Source of the DNA: OLB6 sp964525565
Lineage (GTDB): Bacteria > Bacteroidota > Ignavibacteria > Kapaibacteriales > Kapaibacteriaceae
Length of the DNA stretch: 64,000 bases
Direction: 5' to 3'
Assembly (NCBI GenBank): GCA_964525565.1
Contig: CAZGHI010000001.1
Span: 1-64,000, forward strand
A program made the position numbers and the translations under genes. The notes below the pieces were generated by a model. It worked only from the letters and a program-made list of their open reading frames with translations, was not told the DNA's origin and searched no databases. Shown one piece after another: positions 35,518 through 44,907 of this stretch (position 1 is the first letter of the stretch; each line of letters starts with the position of its first letter).

Positions 35518-36120
35518 ATGAGCGAACTCCTTATCCTGCATGGCGTGCTCGGTTCTGCCGGGCAATTCACAGCGCTGCAGCAGTCACTTCGTGTACATAC
35601 CACAACCTTCGAATTTTATGGGCACGGCGAGCAACCCGATGTAGCCGCAGACTGGACTATTGAACTATTCGCCACGCAGCTCGAAAAATATCTTGACTCA
35701 CAACCACGCCCCTTACCAATATTTGGGTATTCCATGGGGGGGTACGTTGCCTTGTGGCTTTCGCTACGACGGCCAGATCTGGTGCCAAAATTGTTGACCC
35801 TTGGAACAAAGTTTGCATGGACCCGTGAAGGGGCTCTGGCTGATTCTTCGGGGTTGTTGCATCAGAAAACTATTGCTCTCATGGTGCAACTCGGCCACAA
35901 TCCATTACTTACCGCCGATGCTGTGAAAGAAGTAAAGATTCCGGTTCGGTACATGGTCGGAGATCGGGATAGAATGGTGAGCATAGAGGAGACACTAAAC
36001 ATCTACAGAAATACACCATCGGCAGAATTCGCTGTGCTCCCGAATACAAAACATGCCATTGAAAAGGTGGATCGGAACATCCTTGTTCACCAGATCACAA
36101 CGTTTTTCAATTTGGTATGA
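35518..36120 (+). CDS. Small alpha/beta-hydrolase
   Basis: The protein begins MSELLILHGVLGS, where HG and the following residues form the oxyanion loop. It carries FGYSMGGYVALWL with the nucleophile Ser, then VGDRDRMVS with the acid, and NTKHAIEKVD with the histidine, so the catalytic triad is complete. At 200 residues it is short, with a reduced cap. It resembles MenH-like and BioH-like esterases, but neighbours give no pathway. The stop overlaps the queG start (ATGA). Confidence 0.82.
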   Translation: MSELLILHGVLGSAGQFTALQQSLRVHTTTFEFYGHGEQPDVAADWTIELFATQLEKYLDSQPRPLPIFGYSMGGYVALWLSLRRPDLVPKLLTLGTKFAWTREGALADSSGLLHQKTIALMVQLGHNPLLTADAVKEVKIPVRYMVGDRDRMVSIEETLNIYRNTPSAEFAVLPNTKHAIEKVDRNILVHQITTFFNLV

Positions 36121-37067
36121 ATCGGCAGGCAGTTACGGAGCACGTAAAGCAGAGCGCTCTTCGAATTGGTTTTGATGCTGTTGGTGTTGCAGAGGCCGTG
36201 CCGTTACGTAAGCCGATGCATCGGTACCGCCAGTGGTTGCAGCAGGGCTATCACGGTATGCTTACCTACATGGAACGGAATCAGTCTGTTCGCGAAGATG
36301 TTACCGAGTTCCTTCCCGGTGCCCGTAGCGTAGTAGTTGTTGCTCGGAATTACTATCACCCGGCGTCACACAACAAAGATGCAGTTGGAAAGATTTCCCG
36401 TTATGCCTGGGGAGATGACTACCACGACGTTTTGCGACCTATGCTGACACAGTTGTCAGAGGAGATGCAAAAGCTCATCCCTGATAGCGTGTGCAGGAGT
36501 GCTGTGGACAGTGCGCCAGTGCTTGAGAAGGAATGGGCAGTTCGTGCCGGCATTGGTTGGCAAGGCAAGCATACGAACATTCTACGTCGGGATATCGGTT
36601 CGTGGTTCTTTCTAGGAGTTATTGTTACTACTGCCGACCTTGTTCCCGATACACCGATGGAGGACTTTTGTGGAACATGCACCGCTTGCCTCGATAGCTG
36701 TCCGACACAGGCGCTAGTGCAACCCGGAGTGTTAGATGCCACAAAGTGCTTATCGTATTGGACAATTGAAGTGAAACCGGAACACCAGATACCTGCCGAA
36801 ATCGTCAATGGTGCCCACGGTTGGTTATTCGGTTGCGACACGTGCCAGGATGTGTGTCCGTGGAATAGATTTCAGACCGAAACCAACGAAGAACGATTTT
36901 CTCCACGCAACCAACAAACAGCACTTGAACCCGATTACATCCTACAACTTTCTGACGCCGAGTTTGCGGACCGATTTAGAAAGAGTCCAATAAAACGAGC
37001 GAAGAAAGCTGGTCTTCAGCGTACTGCTCGGGTACTGCAAACGTTACACATAAACAAAAAACAGTAA
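36117..37067 (+). CDS. queG: Epoxyqueuosine reductase
   Basis: QueG reduces epoxyqueuosine to queuosine at tRNA position 34, using cobalamin and two 4Fe-4S clusters. The protein has the N-terminal cobalamin-binding part (ALRIGFDAVGVAEA), the AVRAGIGWQGKHTNI motif with the catalytic Asp region upstream (SAVDSAPVLEKEWA), and both clusters: CGTCTACLDSCPTQAL and CDTCQDVCPWN. The length of 316 is slightly short because the HEAT-like tail is missing, which occurs in many homologues. It is coupled to the hydrolase upstream. Confidence 0.95.
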   Translation: MNRQAVTEHVKQSALRIGFDAVGVAEAVPLRKPMHRYRQWLQQGYHGMLTYMERNQSVREDVTEFLPGARSVVVVARNYYHPASHNKDAVGKISRYAWGDDYHDVLRPMLTQLSEEMQKLIPDSVCRSAVDSAPVLEKEWAVRAGIGWQGKHTNILRRDIGSWFFLGVIVTTADLVPDTPMEDFCGTCTACLDSCPTQALVQPGVLDATKCLSYWTIEVKPEHQIPAEIVNGAHGWLFGCDTCQDVCPWNRFQTETNEERFSPRNQQTALEPDYILQLSDAEFADRFRKSPIKRAKKAGLQRTARVLQTLHINKKQ

Positions 37068-37077
37068 AAGCAACTAT

Positions 37078-38016
37078 ATGCACGCAGATATTATCGTCAT
37101 TGGATCCGGACCGGCAGGGTTTACCGCAGCCTTGTATGCAGGACGCGCCAACCTAAGCGTTGTGCAGTTCGAAGGTACACAACCGGGTGGCCAACTAACG
37201 ATTACCACAGAAGTGGAGAACTATCCGGGATTTGAACATGGAATTCTCGGACCCGAGCTTATGGACATCATGAGGAAGCAAGCTCATCGGTTTGGAGCCG
37301 TGTCGAGATACGAAACGATTGCATCCGTTGATGTTACGAAACGGCCATTCGTTGTAACCAATGAACACGGTGATAGCTACACTTCTGATGCCATCATTGT
37401 AGCAACAGGTGCCTCAGCGAAACTCCTCGGTGTTCCCGGAGAACAAGAATACATGGGGTATGGCGTGAGTGCATGTGCCACGTGCGACGGATTTTTCTTC
37501 AGAGATCAGCACGTTTATGTGATTGGTGGTGGCGATACAGCAATGGAGGAGGCACTCTATCTGACCAAGTTTGCATCGCAAGTAACCATAGTTCATAGGC
37601 GCACAGAATTCCGAGCATCGCGCATTATGGTAGATCGTGCCCAACAGCACCCAAAGATTGACTTTCTCCTCAACTCTGTTGTTGAAGAGTTTATTGGTAC
37701 AACAGAAGGCAACCGGAAAATCTTAACACATCTGCGGGTTCGGGATATTCAAAGCAATCACTCGGCTATCTATGAAGCTGCGGGGGCATTTGTAGCAATC
37801 GGACACCAGCCAAATACACAGTTGTTTGATGGGATACTGGACATGGATGCCACCGGATATATTACAACTATAGGCAAGAGTACTGCAACAAATGTTCCGG
37901 GTGTTTTTGCCTGTGGAGACGCTCAGGATAGTGTTTACCGCCAGGCCATTACTGCTGCAGGGTCAGGCTGTATGGCTGCCATTGATGCTGAACGGTATCT
38001 TGCTCATTCGAAGTAA
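37078..38016 (+). CDS. trxB: Thioredoxin-disulfide reductase
   Basis: A low-molecular-weight flavoprotein that passes electrons from NADPH to thioredoxin. It shows the FAD motif IIVIGSGPAGFTAALYAGRA, the redox pair CATC in SACATCDGFFF, the NADPH motif VIGGGDTAMEEALYL and the C-terminal FAD motif GVFACGDAQD. The 312 residues are normal. It starts 10 bases after queG, so it is probably in the same operon, and it faces the next gene tail to tail. Confidence 0.96.
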   Translation: MHADIIVIGSGPAGFTAALYAGRANLSVVQFEGTQPGGQLTITTEVENYPGFEHGILGPELMDIMRKQAHRFGAVSRYETIASVDVTKRPFVVTNEHGDSYTSDAIIVATGASAKLLGVPGEQEYMGYGVSACATCDGFFFRDQHVYVIGGGDTAMEEALYLTKFASQVTIVHRRTEFRASRIMVDRAQQHPKIDFLLNSVVEEFIGTTEGNRKILTHLRVRDIQSNHSAIYEAAGAFVAIGHQPNTQLFDGILDMDATGYITTIGKSTATNVPGVFACGDAQDSVYRQAITAAGSGCMAAIDAERYLAHSK

Positions 38017-38099
38017 GTGGCACCCTTGTATGGTAGTAACGATACACGTTGCCGTTTGATTTGCCCTTCAACCAACGTTGTCGCTAAAAGTCAACGCAT

Positions 38100-39695
38100 T
38101 TAGCGCACAATTGGCTGTTTGATGCCCAACTTTACTAATGCCTTGGCGGCTTTTTCGGCTTCAGAGCGCAAAGCGTATCCCCACAGTACAATGTCGTACA
38201 CAGGACGTCTATTCTGAACGCCGGGCTCGAAATATGCTTTGTAGTTCTTTTTCGACCACCACTCTACCCGATCCATAGCCTGTTCTTCCGTGAGCACACG
38301 CTCAACAACGATGGTGTACGGAGTTTCGTCGGGTCGAATGTACTCAGCTTCAACTCGATTGTTAAGAAGGCGCTGCATTTCATCAATCTGCAGGTAGTAT
38401 AGAGGCCGACTACTTCCGGCGCTTTGCACTTCAAGCTGACGGTCTGCAACTCCATACGCCTTCAGGTAACCCGCAACATGTTCTGCCCTGCGTAGTCCAC
38501 GCTGCATTGCTCCAAGCTCTGTATCGGGACTAACGTGGCCGGTAAGTCGTAATCGCTTTGTAGAGTCGGCCATCAGCTCTTCCGCAATTATTGCAAGAAT
38601 AGGATAATATTCTCTGAGGCCTCTCTCCGTGGAGTCTGCAAATGCAGCCACAATTGCAGATGTGTTTTTGTACGACCGGTCTCGGATTGGCAGCATGAAC
38701 GTATCAGCAATCGGAGAGCCGCCCTCAATTACCCAACCCAGGTGAATAAGCACTTCGCTACAGTGCTCAACGGCTGCGGTGGATGGAATAAGCACTTCAA
38801 GGAACTGCTTCGACGAATAGAGAATTTCTCTTACGATCGGCCCTATTTCCTGAAGTTTGTCAGAGGGGAGGATATACATGCGTCCTCCCGTTGCAGCGCT
38901 CAAGTGTCGATACTGATAACCGCGTGTACTGTTGCCTACTTTTACGATAAAAACGGTTGCTCCTTTTTCTTTCGCTGCCTGTACTACGTCCGATGTGCTA
39001 CAACCCAGGCTTGCAAGGTCATCGCTTGCAGTTATAACAATCATAATGTTATTCTGCGACGGATACCTGTCAAAAATCCGCAGTCCGTTTAGCATGCATG
39101 TGTACACTGCAGGAATTCCTGCTTCCGGACCGAGGGTCGTGCTCGCACAGCGTTCGGCAACCACTGCAGAAGGACCCAAGGGAGAGATCTCCAAAGTAGT
39201 ATGGTCGAATACTGAAACGGCAACGCTATCATTTCCTATCAGACCCGGCAGCACATTCCTCAATTCGGTTAGTACTTCGTTGGCAATCCCTTGAGAGCAT
39301 ACAGAATTGTCAATCATCAAGTGCAGTCTTTTCAAGGGGGGGGCTGACTGCCACGGTGTTTGCTCAACAACTGGGGATGATTGCATTGTGAGTGCTTGTC
39401 CGCGACATCCCCAGCGTGCATGCCAAGTACCTATTGAGTGCTGCGGTCCCAGTGCATTGCCTTTTTCGTCCAGTAAGATCACCTTGAGCATTATGCCCTC
39501 ACGCATCAGACTGCCACCGACAACTCTGAGATAACTCGGGAAGGTTAGTCCGTCTGCGATACCCTGCATGTACTTGGATGACTGGCCAATTGTTGGTAAT
39601 GGTACCGGTCCGGTGAGTACCTCGTCTTGAGTATAAGCTTGTGCGGAGCACAAGACAAAACAGAGAAGAAGAGTACTGAACTTAATGCGTGCCAT
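38100..39695 (-). CDS. Exported VWA / OmpA / SPOR-domain protein
   Basis: After a signal peptide (MARIKFSTLLLCFVLCSAQAY) there is a VWA-like domain at about residues 120-300 whose first metal motif is degenerate (LHLMIDNSVCSQ instead of DxSxS). An OmpA-like region at about 370-430 follows (RLTGHVSPDTELG, then RAEHVAGYLKAYGV), and a C-terminal SPOR-like segment of about 75 residues (VERVLTEEQAMDRVEWW) that would bind denuded peptidoglycan. The ATG at 39695 is eight bases after the clpB stop; a TTG at 39701 is possible. It probably acts in the periplasm or outer membrane at septal wall. The mix of three wall-linked domains is unusual. Confidence 0.72.
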   Translation of the reverse strand: MARIKFSTLLLCFVLCSAQAYTQDEVLTGPVPLPTIGQSSKYMQGIADGLTFPSYLRVVGGSLMREGIMLKVILLDEKGNALGPQHSIGTWHARWGCRGQALTMQSSPVVEQTPWQSAPPLKRLHLMIDNSVCSQGIANEVLTELRNVLPGLIGNDSVAVSVFDHTTLEISPLGPSAVVAERCASTTLGPEAGIPAVYTCMLNGLRIFDRYPSQNNIMIVITASDDLASLGCSTSDVVQAAKEKGATVFIVKVGNSTRGYQYRHLSAATGGRMYILPSDKLQEIGPIVREILYSSKQFLEVLIPSTAAVEHCSEVLIHLGWVIEGGSPIADTFMLPIRDRSYKNTSAIVAAFADSTERGLREYYPILAIIAEELMADSTKRLRLTGHVSPDTELGAMQRGLRRAEHVAGYLKAYGVADRQLEVQSAGSSRPLYYLQIDEMQRLLNNRVEAEYIRPDETPYTIVVERVLTEEQAMDRVEWWSKKNYKAYFEPGVQNRRPVYDIVLWGYALRSEAEKAAKALVKLGIKQPIVR

Positions 39696-39701
39696 GCACA
39701 A

Positions 39702-41036
39702 TCAGTGTTGATCGGTGGGAGATGTCGTGGCAAAAGTAACCTGTCCGTTGTCGGTACAGTTAACAAAAACAGTATCGCCCGCAGAAACTTCAGCACTAAG
39801 CACCTTTAATGCAAGCGGATCGGCCAGATATCTCTGTACAACACGCTTCAATGGCCGAGCTCCAAACTGCACATCATATCCGCGTCGGGCAAGCCAGTCC
39901 ACACATTCGTCGCTAACCTCGAGATTGATGTTAAGCTCTTTGAGTCGTTGGGCCACGGCTCCGATTTGAATTTTGGCTATCTCTGCAACCTCTGATGGAA
40001 CGAGTGGCTGGAACAAAATCACCTCGTCAACTCTGTTTAAAAATTCAGGTCGCAGTTTCTTGCGAAGCATGGCAAGGATTTCAAGTCGCAGCGTACTCAT
40101 GATTTCTGCACGATTCTCGCTCGTGATATCCAGTAGTTTGTCCTGGAGGAGTTCCGTGCCAAGGTTCGACGTCATGATAACGATAGTATTCCTGAAATCA
40201 ATGGTTCTGCCTTGGCTATCGGTAAGCCGTCCGTCGTCGAGTACCTGTAGTAGAATATTAAAAACATCTGGGTGAGCTTTTTCGATCTCGTCGAGTAGGA
40301 CAACACAGTACGGACGTCTGCGAACAGCTTCAGTAAGTTGCCCACCCTCTTCATAGCCCACATATCCGGGTGGCGCTCCAACTAATCGCGACACAGCATG
40401 TTTTTCCATGTATTCGCTCATATCAATGCGGACAAGCGCATTGTCGTCGTCAAATAAAAACTCGGCAAGGGCCCGTGCCATTTCAGTTTTTCCAACGCCC
40501 GTTGAACCAAGGAAGATGAACGAACCAATCGGTCGTTTTGCATCCTGCAAACCTGCGCGGCTACGACGAATTGCGTTAGAAACAGCGATAACGGCTTCTT
40601 CCTGGCCTATAATCCGTTCGTGCATACGCTCTTCCATGCGCAGCAACTTAGTTCTCTCTGTTTCTAACATTCGCTGCACCGGAATCCCCGTCCACTTAGC
40701 CACAACCTCGGCAATATCTTCAGCGCCGATCTCTTCTTTAAGAAGTGCCGTTCCTTGCTGGAGTGCAATTAATTGTGCATTGGCTTCGTTCAACTGCCTC
40801 TGCAACTCCGGGATTTTTCCGTATCGTATTTCTGCAACGCGACCATAGTCGCCGGAGCGCTCAGCCTCGGCTGCATCGAGTTTTAGGCGTTCTAGTTCTG
40901 ATTTCAAGCCGCGAATAGTTTGAATGTGTAGCTTTTCTGTCTCCCACTGCGAGCGCAGAGACTCTCTTTCCTTGCTTAACTCGGCTAGTTCGCGTTCGAT
41001 TTCCTCCAGTCGCCGTTTTGTTGTTATTGTATCCAT
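39702..41036 (-). CDS. clpB: ClpB-like AAA+ protein lacking N domain and first ATPase domain
   Basis: ClpB is a disaggregase of about 860 residues with two AAA+ domains. This gene encodes only 444: it starts inside the middle coiled coil (KRRLEEIERELAELSKERES) and continues through EDIAEVVAKWTGIPVQ into a complete second ATPase domain with GSTGVGKTEMA (Walker A), VVLLDEIEKAHPD (Walker B) and FGARPLKRVVQRY at the end. No NBD1 coding is found in the 95 bases before plsY, and the ATG at 41036 has no ribosome site. It could not thread substrates like full ClpB. Causes may be a real 5' deletion or an assembly misjoin. Confidence 0.85.
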   Translation of the reverse strand: MDTITTKRRLEEIERELAELSKERESLRSQWETEKLHIQTIRGLKSELERLKLDAAEAERSGDYGRVAEIRYGKIPELQRQLNEANAQLIALQQGTALLKEEIGAEDIAEVVAKWTGIPVQRMLETERTKLLRMEERMHERIIGQEEAVIAVSNAIRRSRAGLQDAKRPIGSFIFLGSTGVGKTEMARALAEFLFDDDNALVRIDMSEYMEKHAVSRLVGAPPGYVGYEEGGQLTEAVRRRPYCVVLLDEIEKAHPDVFNILLQVLDDGRLTDSQGRTIDFRNTIVIMTSNLGTELLQDKLLDITSENRAEIMSTLRLEILAMLRKKLRPEFLNRVDEVILFQPLVPSEVAEIAKIQIGAVAQRLKELNINLEVSDECVDWLARRGYDVQFGARPLKRVVQRYLADPLALKVLSAEVSAGDTVFVNCTDNGQVTFATTSPTDQH

Positions 41037-41166
41037 CGCTGTACAGTAATACCAAAACTTACCAATTGTTTTTTTGCAAACAGCTATGACGAATGTGAGG
41101 CGATTTTAACATAACTCTTTTGTCACACACGTGTATCACTGCCATAACGTATTTTCGCCATTCGAT

Positions 41167-41850
41167 ATGGATCCACTAGTCAGACTCATCATCATTGTTG
41201 TTCAGAGCTATCTCATTGGCTCTATTCCGACGGCACTTATCGTTTCGAAGCGATTTTTCGGTCTCGACATCCGGCAGCACGGTAGCGGAAACATGGGGAG
41301 CACTAACGTGTTTCGTGTATTAGGATGGAAGTGGGGTGTTGTTGTGCAAGTTGCTGATATCCTAAAGGGGCTTGTTGCCGTTTGGTTGGTTGCCTACTTT
41401 TTTGAAACGCGTATGCCGTTCGAGAACCGTACACCTTTTGAAGATGCAACAGTAGTTCAGCTCATTGCTGGATTGAGCGCCGTTCTCGGACACATGTTCT
41501 CGGTGTTTGCAGGATTTCGCGGTGGTAAAGGCATTAACACTTCACTGGGCATGCTTACTGCCATTGCACCCGTCGAGGTTGCCGTAGCACTCGGTGTGTT
41601 CCTCATCCTTGTGATTAGCAGTGGTTATGTATCCCTTGGTTCTATCATTGCTGCTGTGAGCGTGCCCAGCACGATGGCTATCAGGCATAATATCCTGGGT
41701 GTAGAGATCGAAGGTTACCAAGTTATTGTTCATGCATGTTTGTTCCTTGCCGCATTGGTAACATGGGCGCATAGGAAGAACATTAAACGCCTTCTGAGTG
41801 GTACAGAAAACAGATTCACACGTTTACACCTGCTAAGAAAGCGAGTATAA
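41167..41850 (+). CDS. plsY: Acyl-phosphate glycerol-3-phosphate acyltransferase
   Basis: PlsY moves an acyl chain from acyl-phosphate to glycerol-3-phosphate, the first step of phospholipid synthesis. It is an integral membrane protein with about five to seven helices and the active-site loops IGSIPTALIVSK, HGSGNMGSTNVFR and GFRGGKGINTSLG. The ATG at 41167 gives a normal start; a GTG at 41131 would add 12 residues. gpsA, which makes its substrate, starts four bases after its stop, so the pair forms a lipid operon. Confidence 0.94.
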   Translation: MDPLVRLIIIVVQSYLIGSIPTALIVSKRFFGLDIRQHGSGNMGSTNVFRVLGWKWGVVVQVADILKGLVAVWLVAYFFETRMPFENRTPFEDATVVQLIAGLSAVLGHMFSVFAGFRGGKGINTSLGMLTAIAPVEVAVALGVFLILVISSGYVSLGSIIAAVSVPSTMAIRHNILGVEIEGYQVIVHACLFLAALVTWAHRKNIKRLLSGTENRFTRLHLLRKRV

Positions 41851-41853
41851 CTC

Positions 41854-42852
41854 GTGCTGGTTGGTGTGATTGGTGCCGGTGCATGGGGAACGGCTCTTGG
41901 TCAGGTTGCTGCAGATGCGGGACATAAGGTGTTGTTATGGGCACGTGAACCGGAGGTAGTGCAGGCCATTAACACTACCCATGTTAACGCCCCTTACCTA
42001 CCTGGCGTTGAACTGCATAAAAACATATCAGCAACAGAAGATCTGGCTGATTTAAGGCAGAGTAATGTAATTGTTCACGCCACACCTACGCAGCACACAC
42101 GTAGTGTTCTTCAAATAGCGAATAACCTGGGCGTGTTGCATGGCGCCACCTTGGTTTCTGTTGCAAAAGGTATCGAGATTGGAACACATAAGCTAGTGCG
42201 CGACATCGTTGCAGACGTGGCGCCTACCATTGCACATTTTGCAGTGTTAAGCGGTCCAAGTCATGCGGAAGAGGTGAGTAGGCGAATGCCAACGAGTGTT
42301 GTCTGCGCTTGTGATACCATAGAACAAGCCCAACACATCCAGCACATGCTACGAACAGATGACTTTAGGGTGTATACGTCATCCGATGTAATAGGTGTTG
42401 AAATTTGCGGTGCATTAAAAAATGTTATCGCCATAGCTGCTGGTATCGTGGATGGCGTTGGTATGGGCGACAATACAAAGGCAGCTCTAATAACGAGAGG
42501 GCTGGCAGAAATGGCGCGCCTTGGCACAGCACTTGGAGCAGACGTACAGACATTCTATGGTCTGGCAGGTTTGGGTGACCTGATAGTCACAACCGGTTCG
42601 AGACATAGTCGGAATAGATTTGTGGGGGAGCAAGTGGGTAAGGGACGGAATGTGGAAGACGTATTGGGTTCGATGACGGCTGTTGCAGAGGGAGTGCCAA
42701 CTACGCGCGCAGCGCTAGAGTTGGCTCACGACATGAACATAGAGCTGCCGATAACGCAGAAAGTGGCCGAAGTGCTCTGGGAAGGGGCTGATCCACGCAC
42801 GGCTATTCGTGCTCTGATGCAGCGTCCGCTTGGTCCGGAAACTCAGCACTAA
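41854..42852 (+). CDS. gpsA: Glycerol-3-phosphate dehydrogenase [NAD(P)+]
   Basis: GpsA reduces dihydroxyacetone phosphate to sn-glycerol-3-phosphate. It starts at a GTG and shows the nucleotide motif VGVIGAGAWGTALGQVA, ATPTQHTRSVL, SGPSHAEEVSRR, the catalytic lysine region EICGALKNVIAIAAGIVDG and GLGDLIVTTGSRHSRN. The length of 332 is typical. Its last 50 bases overlap the end of xseB on the opposite strand. Confidence 0.96.
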   Translation: MLVGVIGAGAWGTALGQVAADAGHKVLLWAREPEVVQAINTTHVNAPYLPGVELHKNISATEDLADLRQSNVIVHATPTQHTRSVLQIANNLGVLHGATLVSVAKGIEIGTHKLVRDIVADVAPTIAHFAVLSGPSHAEEVSRRMPTSVVCACDTIEQAQHIQHMLRTDDFRVYTSSDVIGVEICGALKNVIAIAAGIVDGVGMGDNTKAALITRGLAEMARLGTALGADVQTFYGLAGLGDLIVTTGSRHSRNRFVGEQVGKGRNVEDVLGSMTAVAEGVPTTRAALELAHDMNIELPITQKVAEVLWEGADPRTAIRALMQRPLGPETQH

Positions 42853-43042
42853 GCTCTGTGATTTTAAGCTGTACAGACTCGATGTAGGCACGACATTCCC
42901 GTGCTAGAAGTACGCCTTCTTCAAATAACCGAAGTTGATCCTCCAATGGCAGCATTCCTCTGTCGAGGGCGTTACCTATCTCCTCCAAACGAAGAAGCCT
43001 TTCTTCGATAGTTTTTTCCTTATGCTCAGTTTTCTTCGCCAT
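42803..43042 (-). CDS. xseB: Exodeoxyribonuclease VII small subunit
   Basis: The 79-residue helical protein has the XseB core IEERLLRLEEIGNALDRGML followed by PLEDQLRLFEEGVLLAREC. Several copies bind the large subunit to form exonuclease VII, which degrades single-stranded DNA. Its start overlaps the end of xseA by 17 bases, so the two are translated together, and its end overlaps gpsA tail to tail by 50 bases. Confidence 0.92.
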   Translation of the reverse strand: MAKKTEHKEKTIEERLLRLEEIGNALDRGMLPLEDQLRLFEEGVLLARECRAYIESVQLKITELSAEFPDQADAASEHE

Positions 43043-44312
43043 TGTTTGTTCTGTTAATGTGTTGTATGCTCTGTACCACGACGTCTAGTGCATCAAGCCA
43101 GCGGGTAATGTGAATGGTTTCGCCAGGGGCTATGGCATCCGATGCCGACAGTATTTTCTGATTACGTTCAACAACTGCATATCCAAGTTTTAACGGACGG
43201 TGAGGGTGAAGAGCGTGAAGTCGGGTAGTATTGAATTGCACAGTTGTTTCCAGCAAGCTCGTATTCCTCAATAAAGCCGAACGTAGGCGCCGGGACTCTC
43301 GTGTAACACGCTCTGAGACCTGCTCAAGCCTTTCTCGTATCCTCTGCAGTCCGGTTCCTTTAGCGAAATTGTTAACCAAGGAAACGAGAGACTCTATTCG
43401 ATTAAACATCGTTGTTGTGATGTCCATCTCAATATCGTCAATTCTGCGCACAATCTCATCGCTCGTAAACGGAGTTACAAGTTCAGCCGCAGCCGTTGGT
43501 GTAGCAGCCCTACGATCTGCAACGAAGTCGGCAATTGTATAGTCGGTTTCGTGGCCAATGGCAGAGATAATAGGAACGGGGCATTCGAAAATTGCACGGG
43601 CTACGTTTTCTGTATTAAAGCTCCAAAGGTCTTCGATCGACCCCCCGCCACGAGCCACAATCAGCACCTGACAATGGGTGTTTGACAGTTCCTGAATTGC
43701 CTTTGCAATGTCACGTGATGCTCCTTCACCCTGCATAAGTGCAGGACGAATAATCACGTGGACTGCGGGAAATCGGCGCTGAATGGTTGATAGTACATCA
43801 TGCATGGCAGCGCCCGTGCGGCTTGTAATCAGTCCGACCGATTGGGGGAATCGAGGAAGAGGCTTTTTATGTTCCTGCCGGAACCATCCGCGCTGTTGTA
43901 GCTCTTCTTTAAGTTTTTCAAAAGCCCTGTATAACTCGCCAACACCATCAGGGCGAAGGTACATGCAATCGAGCTGGTAGTTACCCCGTGCTGCATACAC
44001 AGTGAGTTTCCCGCCAACGGTTACCCGCATACCGTCTGCTGGTATAAAATCGAGCTGACGGGATCGCCACATAACACATGAAATGCTGGCATCGGCATCT
44101 TTAAGAGTGAAATAGCGATGTCCGCTTGTGTGTTGCTTGAAATTGCTGATTTCTCCCACAATGAGCACTTCGCCAAACGTTTCCTCAATCACAGCCTTGA
44201 GTACTGATGTCAGCTCTGATACCGTTAATACGTTATTTGGTTGCCAGTGAGTGGGAGAAGTTCGCAACAATTCTTTATCGCCTGGAGTTTGTGAGTTAAG
44301 GGTTCCTTGCAA
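43026..44312 (-). CDS. xseA: Exodeoxyribonuclease VII large subunit
   Basis: XseA has an OB-fold DNA-binding domain (VLTVSELTSVLKAVIEETFG, then GHRYFTLKDADASISCVMW), a catalytic part with VGLITSRTGAAMHDVL, VARGGGSIEDLWSFN and IGHETDYTIADFVAD, and a coiled coil before a short C-terminal beta segment. No ATG occurs near the expected start, so a TTG at 44312 is taken. It is divergent from ispF by 111 bases. Confidence 0.94.
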   Translation of the reverse strand: MQGTLNSQTPGDKELLRTSPTHWQPNNVLTVSELTSVLKAVIEETFGEVLIVGEISNFKQHTSGHRYFTLKDADASISCVMWRSRQLDFIPADGMRVTVGGKLTVYAARGNYQLDCMYLRPDGVGELYRAFEKLKEELQQRGWFRQEHKKPLPRFPQSVGLITSRTGAAMHDVLSTIQRRFPAVHVIIRPALMQGEGASRDIAKAIQELSNTHCQVLIVARGGGSIEDLWSFNTENVARAIFECPVPIISAIGHETDYTIADFVADRRAATPTAAAELVTPFTSDEIVRRIDDIEMDITTTMFNRIESLVSLVNNFAKGTGLQRIRERLEQVSERVTRESRRLRSALLRNTSLLETTVQFNTTRLHALHPHRPLKLGYAVVERNQKILSASDAIAPGETIHITRWLDALDVVVQSIQHINRTNNGEEN

Positions 44313-44423
44313 ATTTGTTAAATAACAGCACGGTCAGTCTATAAATTGTGCCTGGTACGCATGCAATGCATTTGTGAACGCGACCTGTGACGTACAAACA
44401 CGAACAAGTTACCGGAGAGGGAA

Positions 44424-44894
44424 ATGATAGGCCTGGGATTTGACGTACACCGACTCGAACCGAACCGTCCCCTTGTTCTTGGGGGCATCCACATTCCGTC
44501 GGATATTGGTTCGGTTTCGCATAGCGATGGCGATGTGTTGCTGCATGCTCTCGTTGACGCACTTCTTGGTGCAGTGGGTAAAGGCGACATTGGAGAACAT
44601 TTTCCGGATTCCGATCCGCAGTGGAGAGGTGCTCCAAGTAGTGTATTTGTTGAACATGCTGTGGACATCATACAACGGGAGAAGTGCACTATTGTGAATG
44701 TGGACTGTACACTCGTACTTGAAAGGCCAAAAGTGCTGCCGTACAAAGCACTCATAAAACAAAATATTGCCCGTTTATGCTGTATCGATGAAAGAAGAGT
44801 GAACGTGAAAGCCACAACGAATGAACATCTCGGCTATGTTGGCAGAGGCGAAGGGGTACATGCCTGGGTAATCTGTGAAGTGGTACCTCTATGA
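44424..44894 (+). CDS. ispF: 2-C-methyl-D-erythritol 2,4-cyclodiphosphate synthase
   Basis: IspF closes the cyclodiphosphate ring in the MEP isoprenoid pathway, which feeds UppS and carotenoid-type products. The trimeric zinc enzyme signature is complete: GLGFDVHRLE with the zinc ligands, SHSDGDVLLHALVDALLGA, GDIGEHFPDSD and the late KATTNEHLGYVGRGEG. The ATG follows a strong GGAGAGGGAA site. The length of 156 is normal. Confidence 0.96.
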   Translation: MIGLGFDVHRLEPNRPLVLGGIHIPSDIGSVSHSDGDVLLHALVDALLGAVGKGDIGEHFPDSDPQWRGAPSSVFVEHAVDIIQREKCTIVNVDCTLVLERPKVLPYKALIKQNIARLCCIDERRVNVKATTNEHLGYVGRGEGVHAWVICEVVPL

Positions 44895-44907
44895 ATTGTG
44901 AGGTTGT

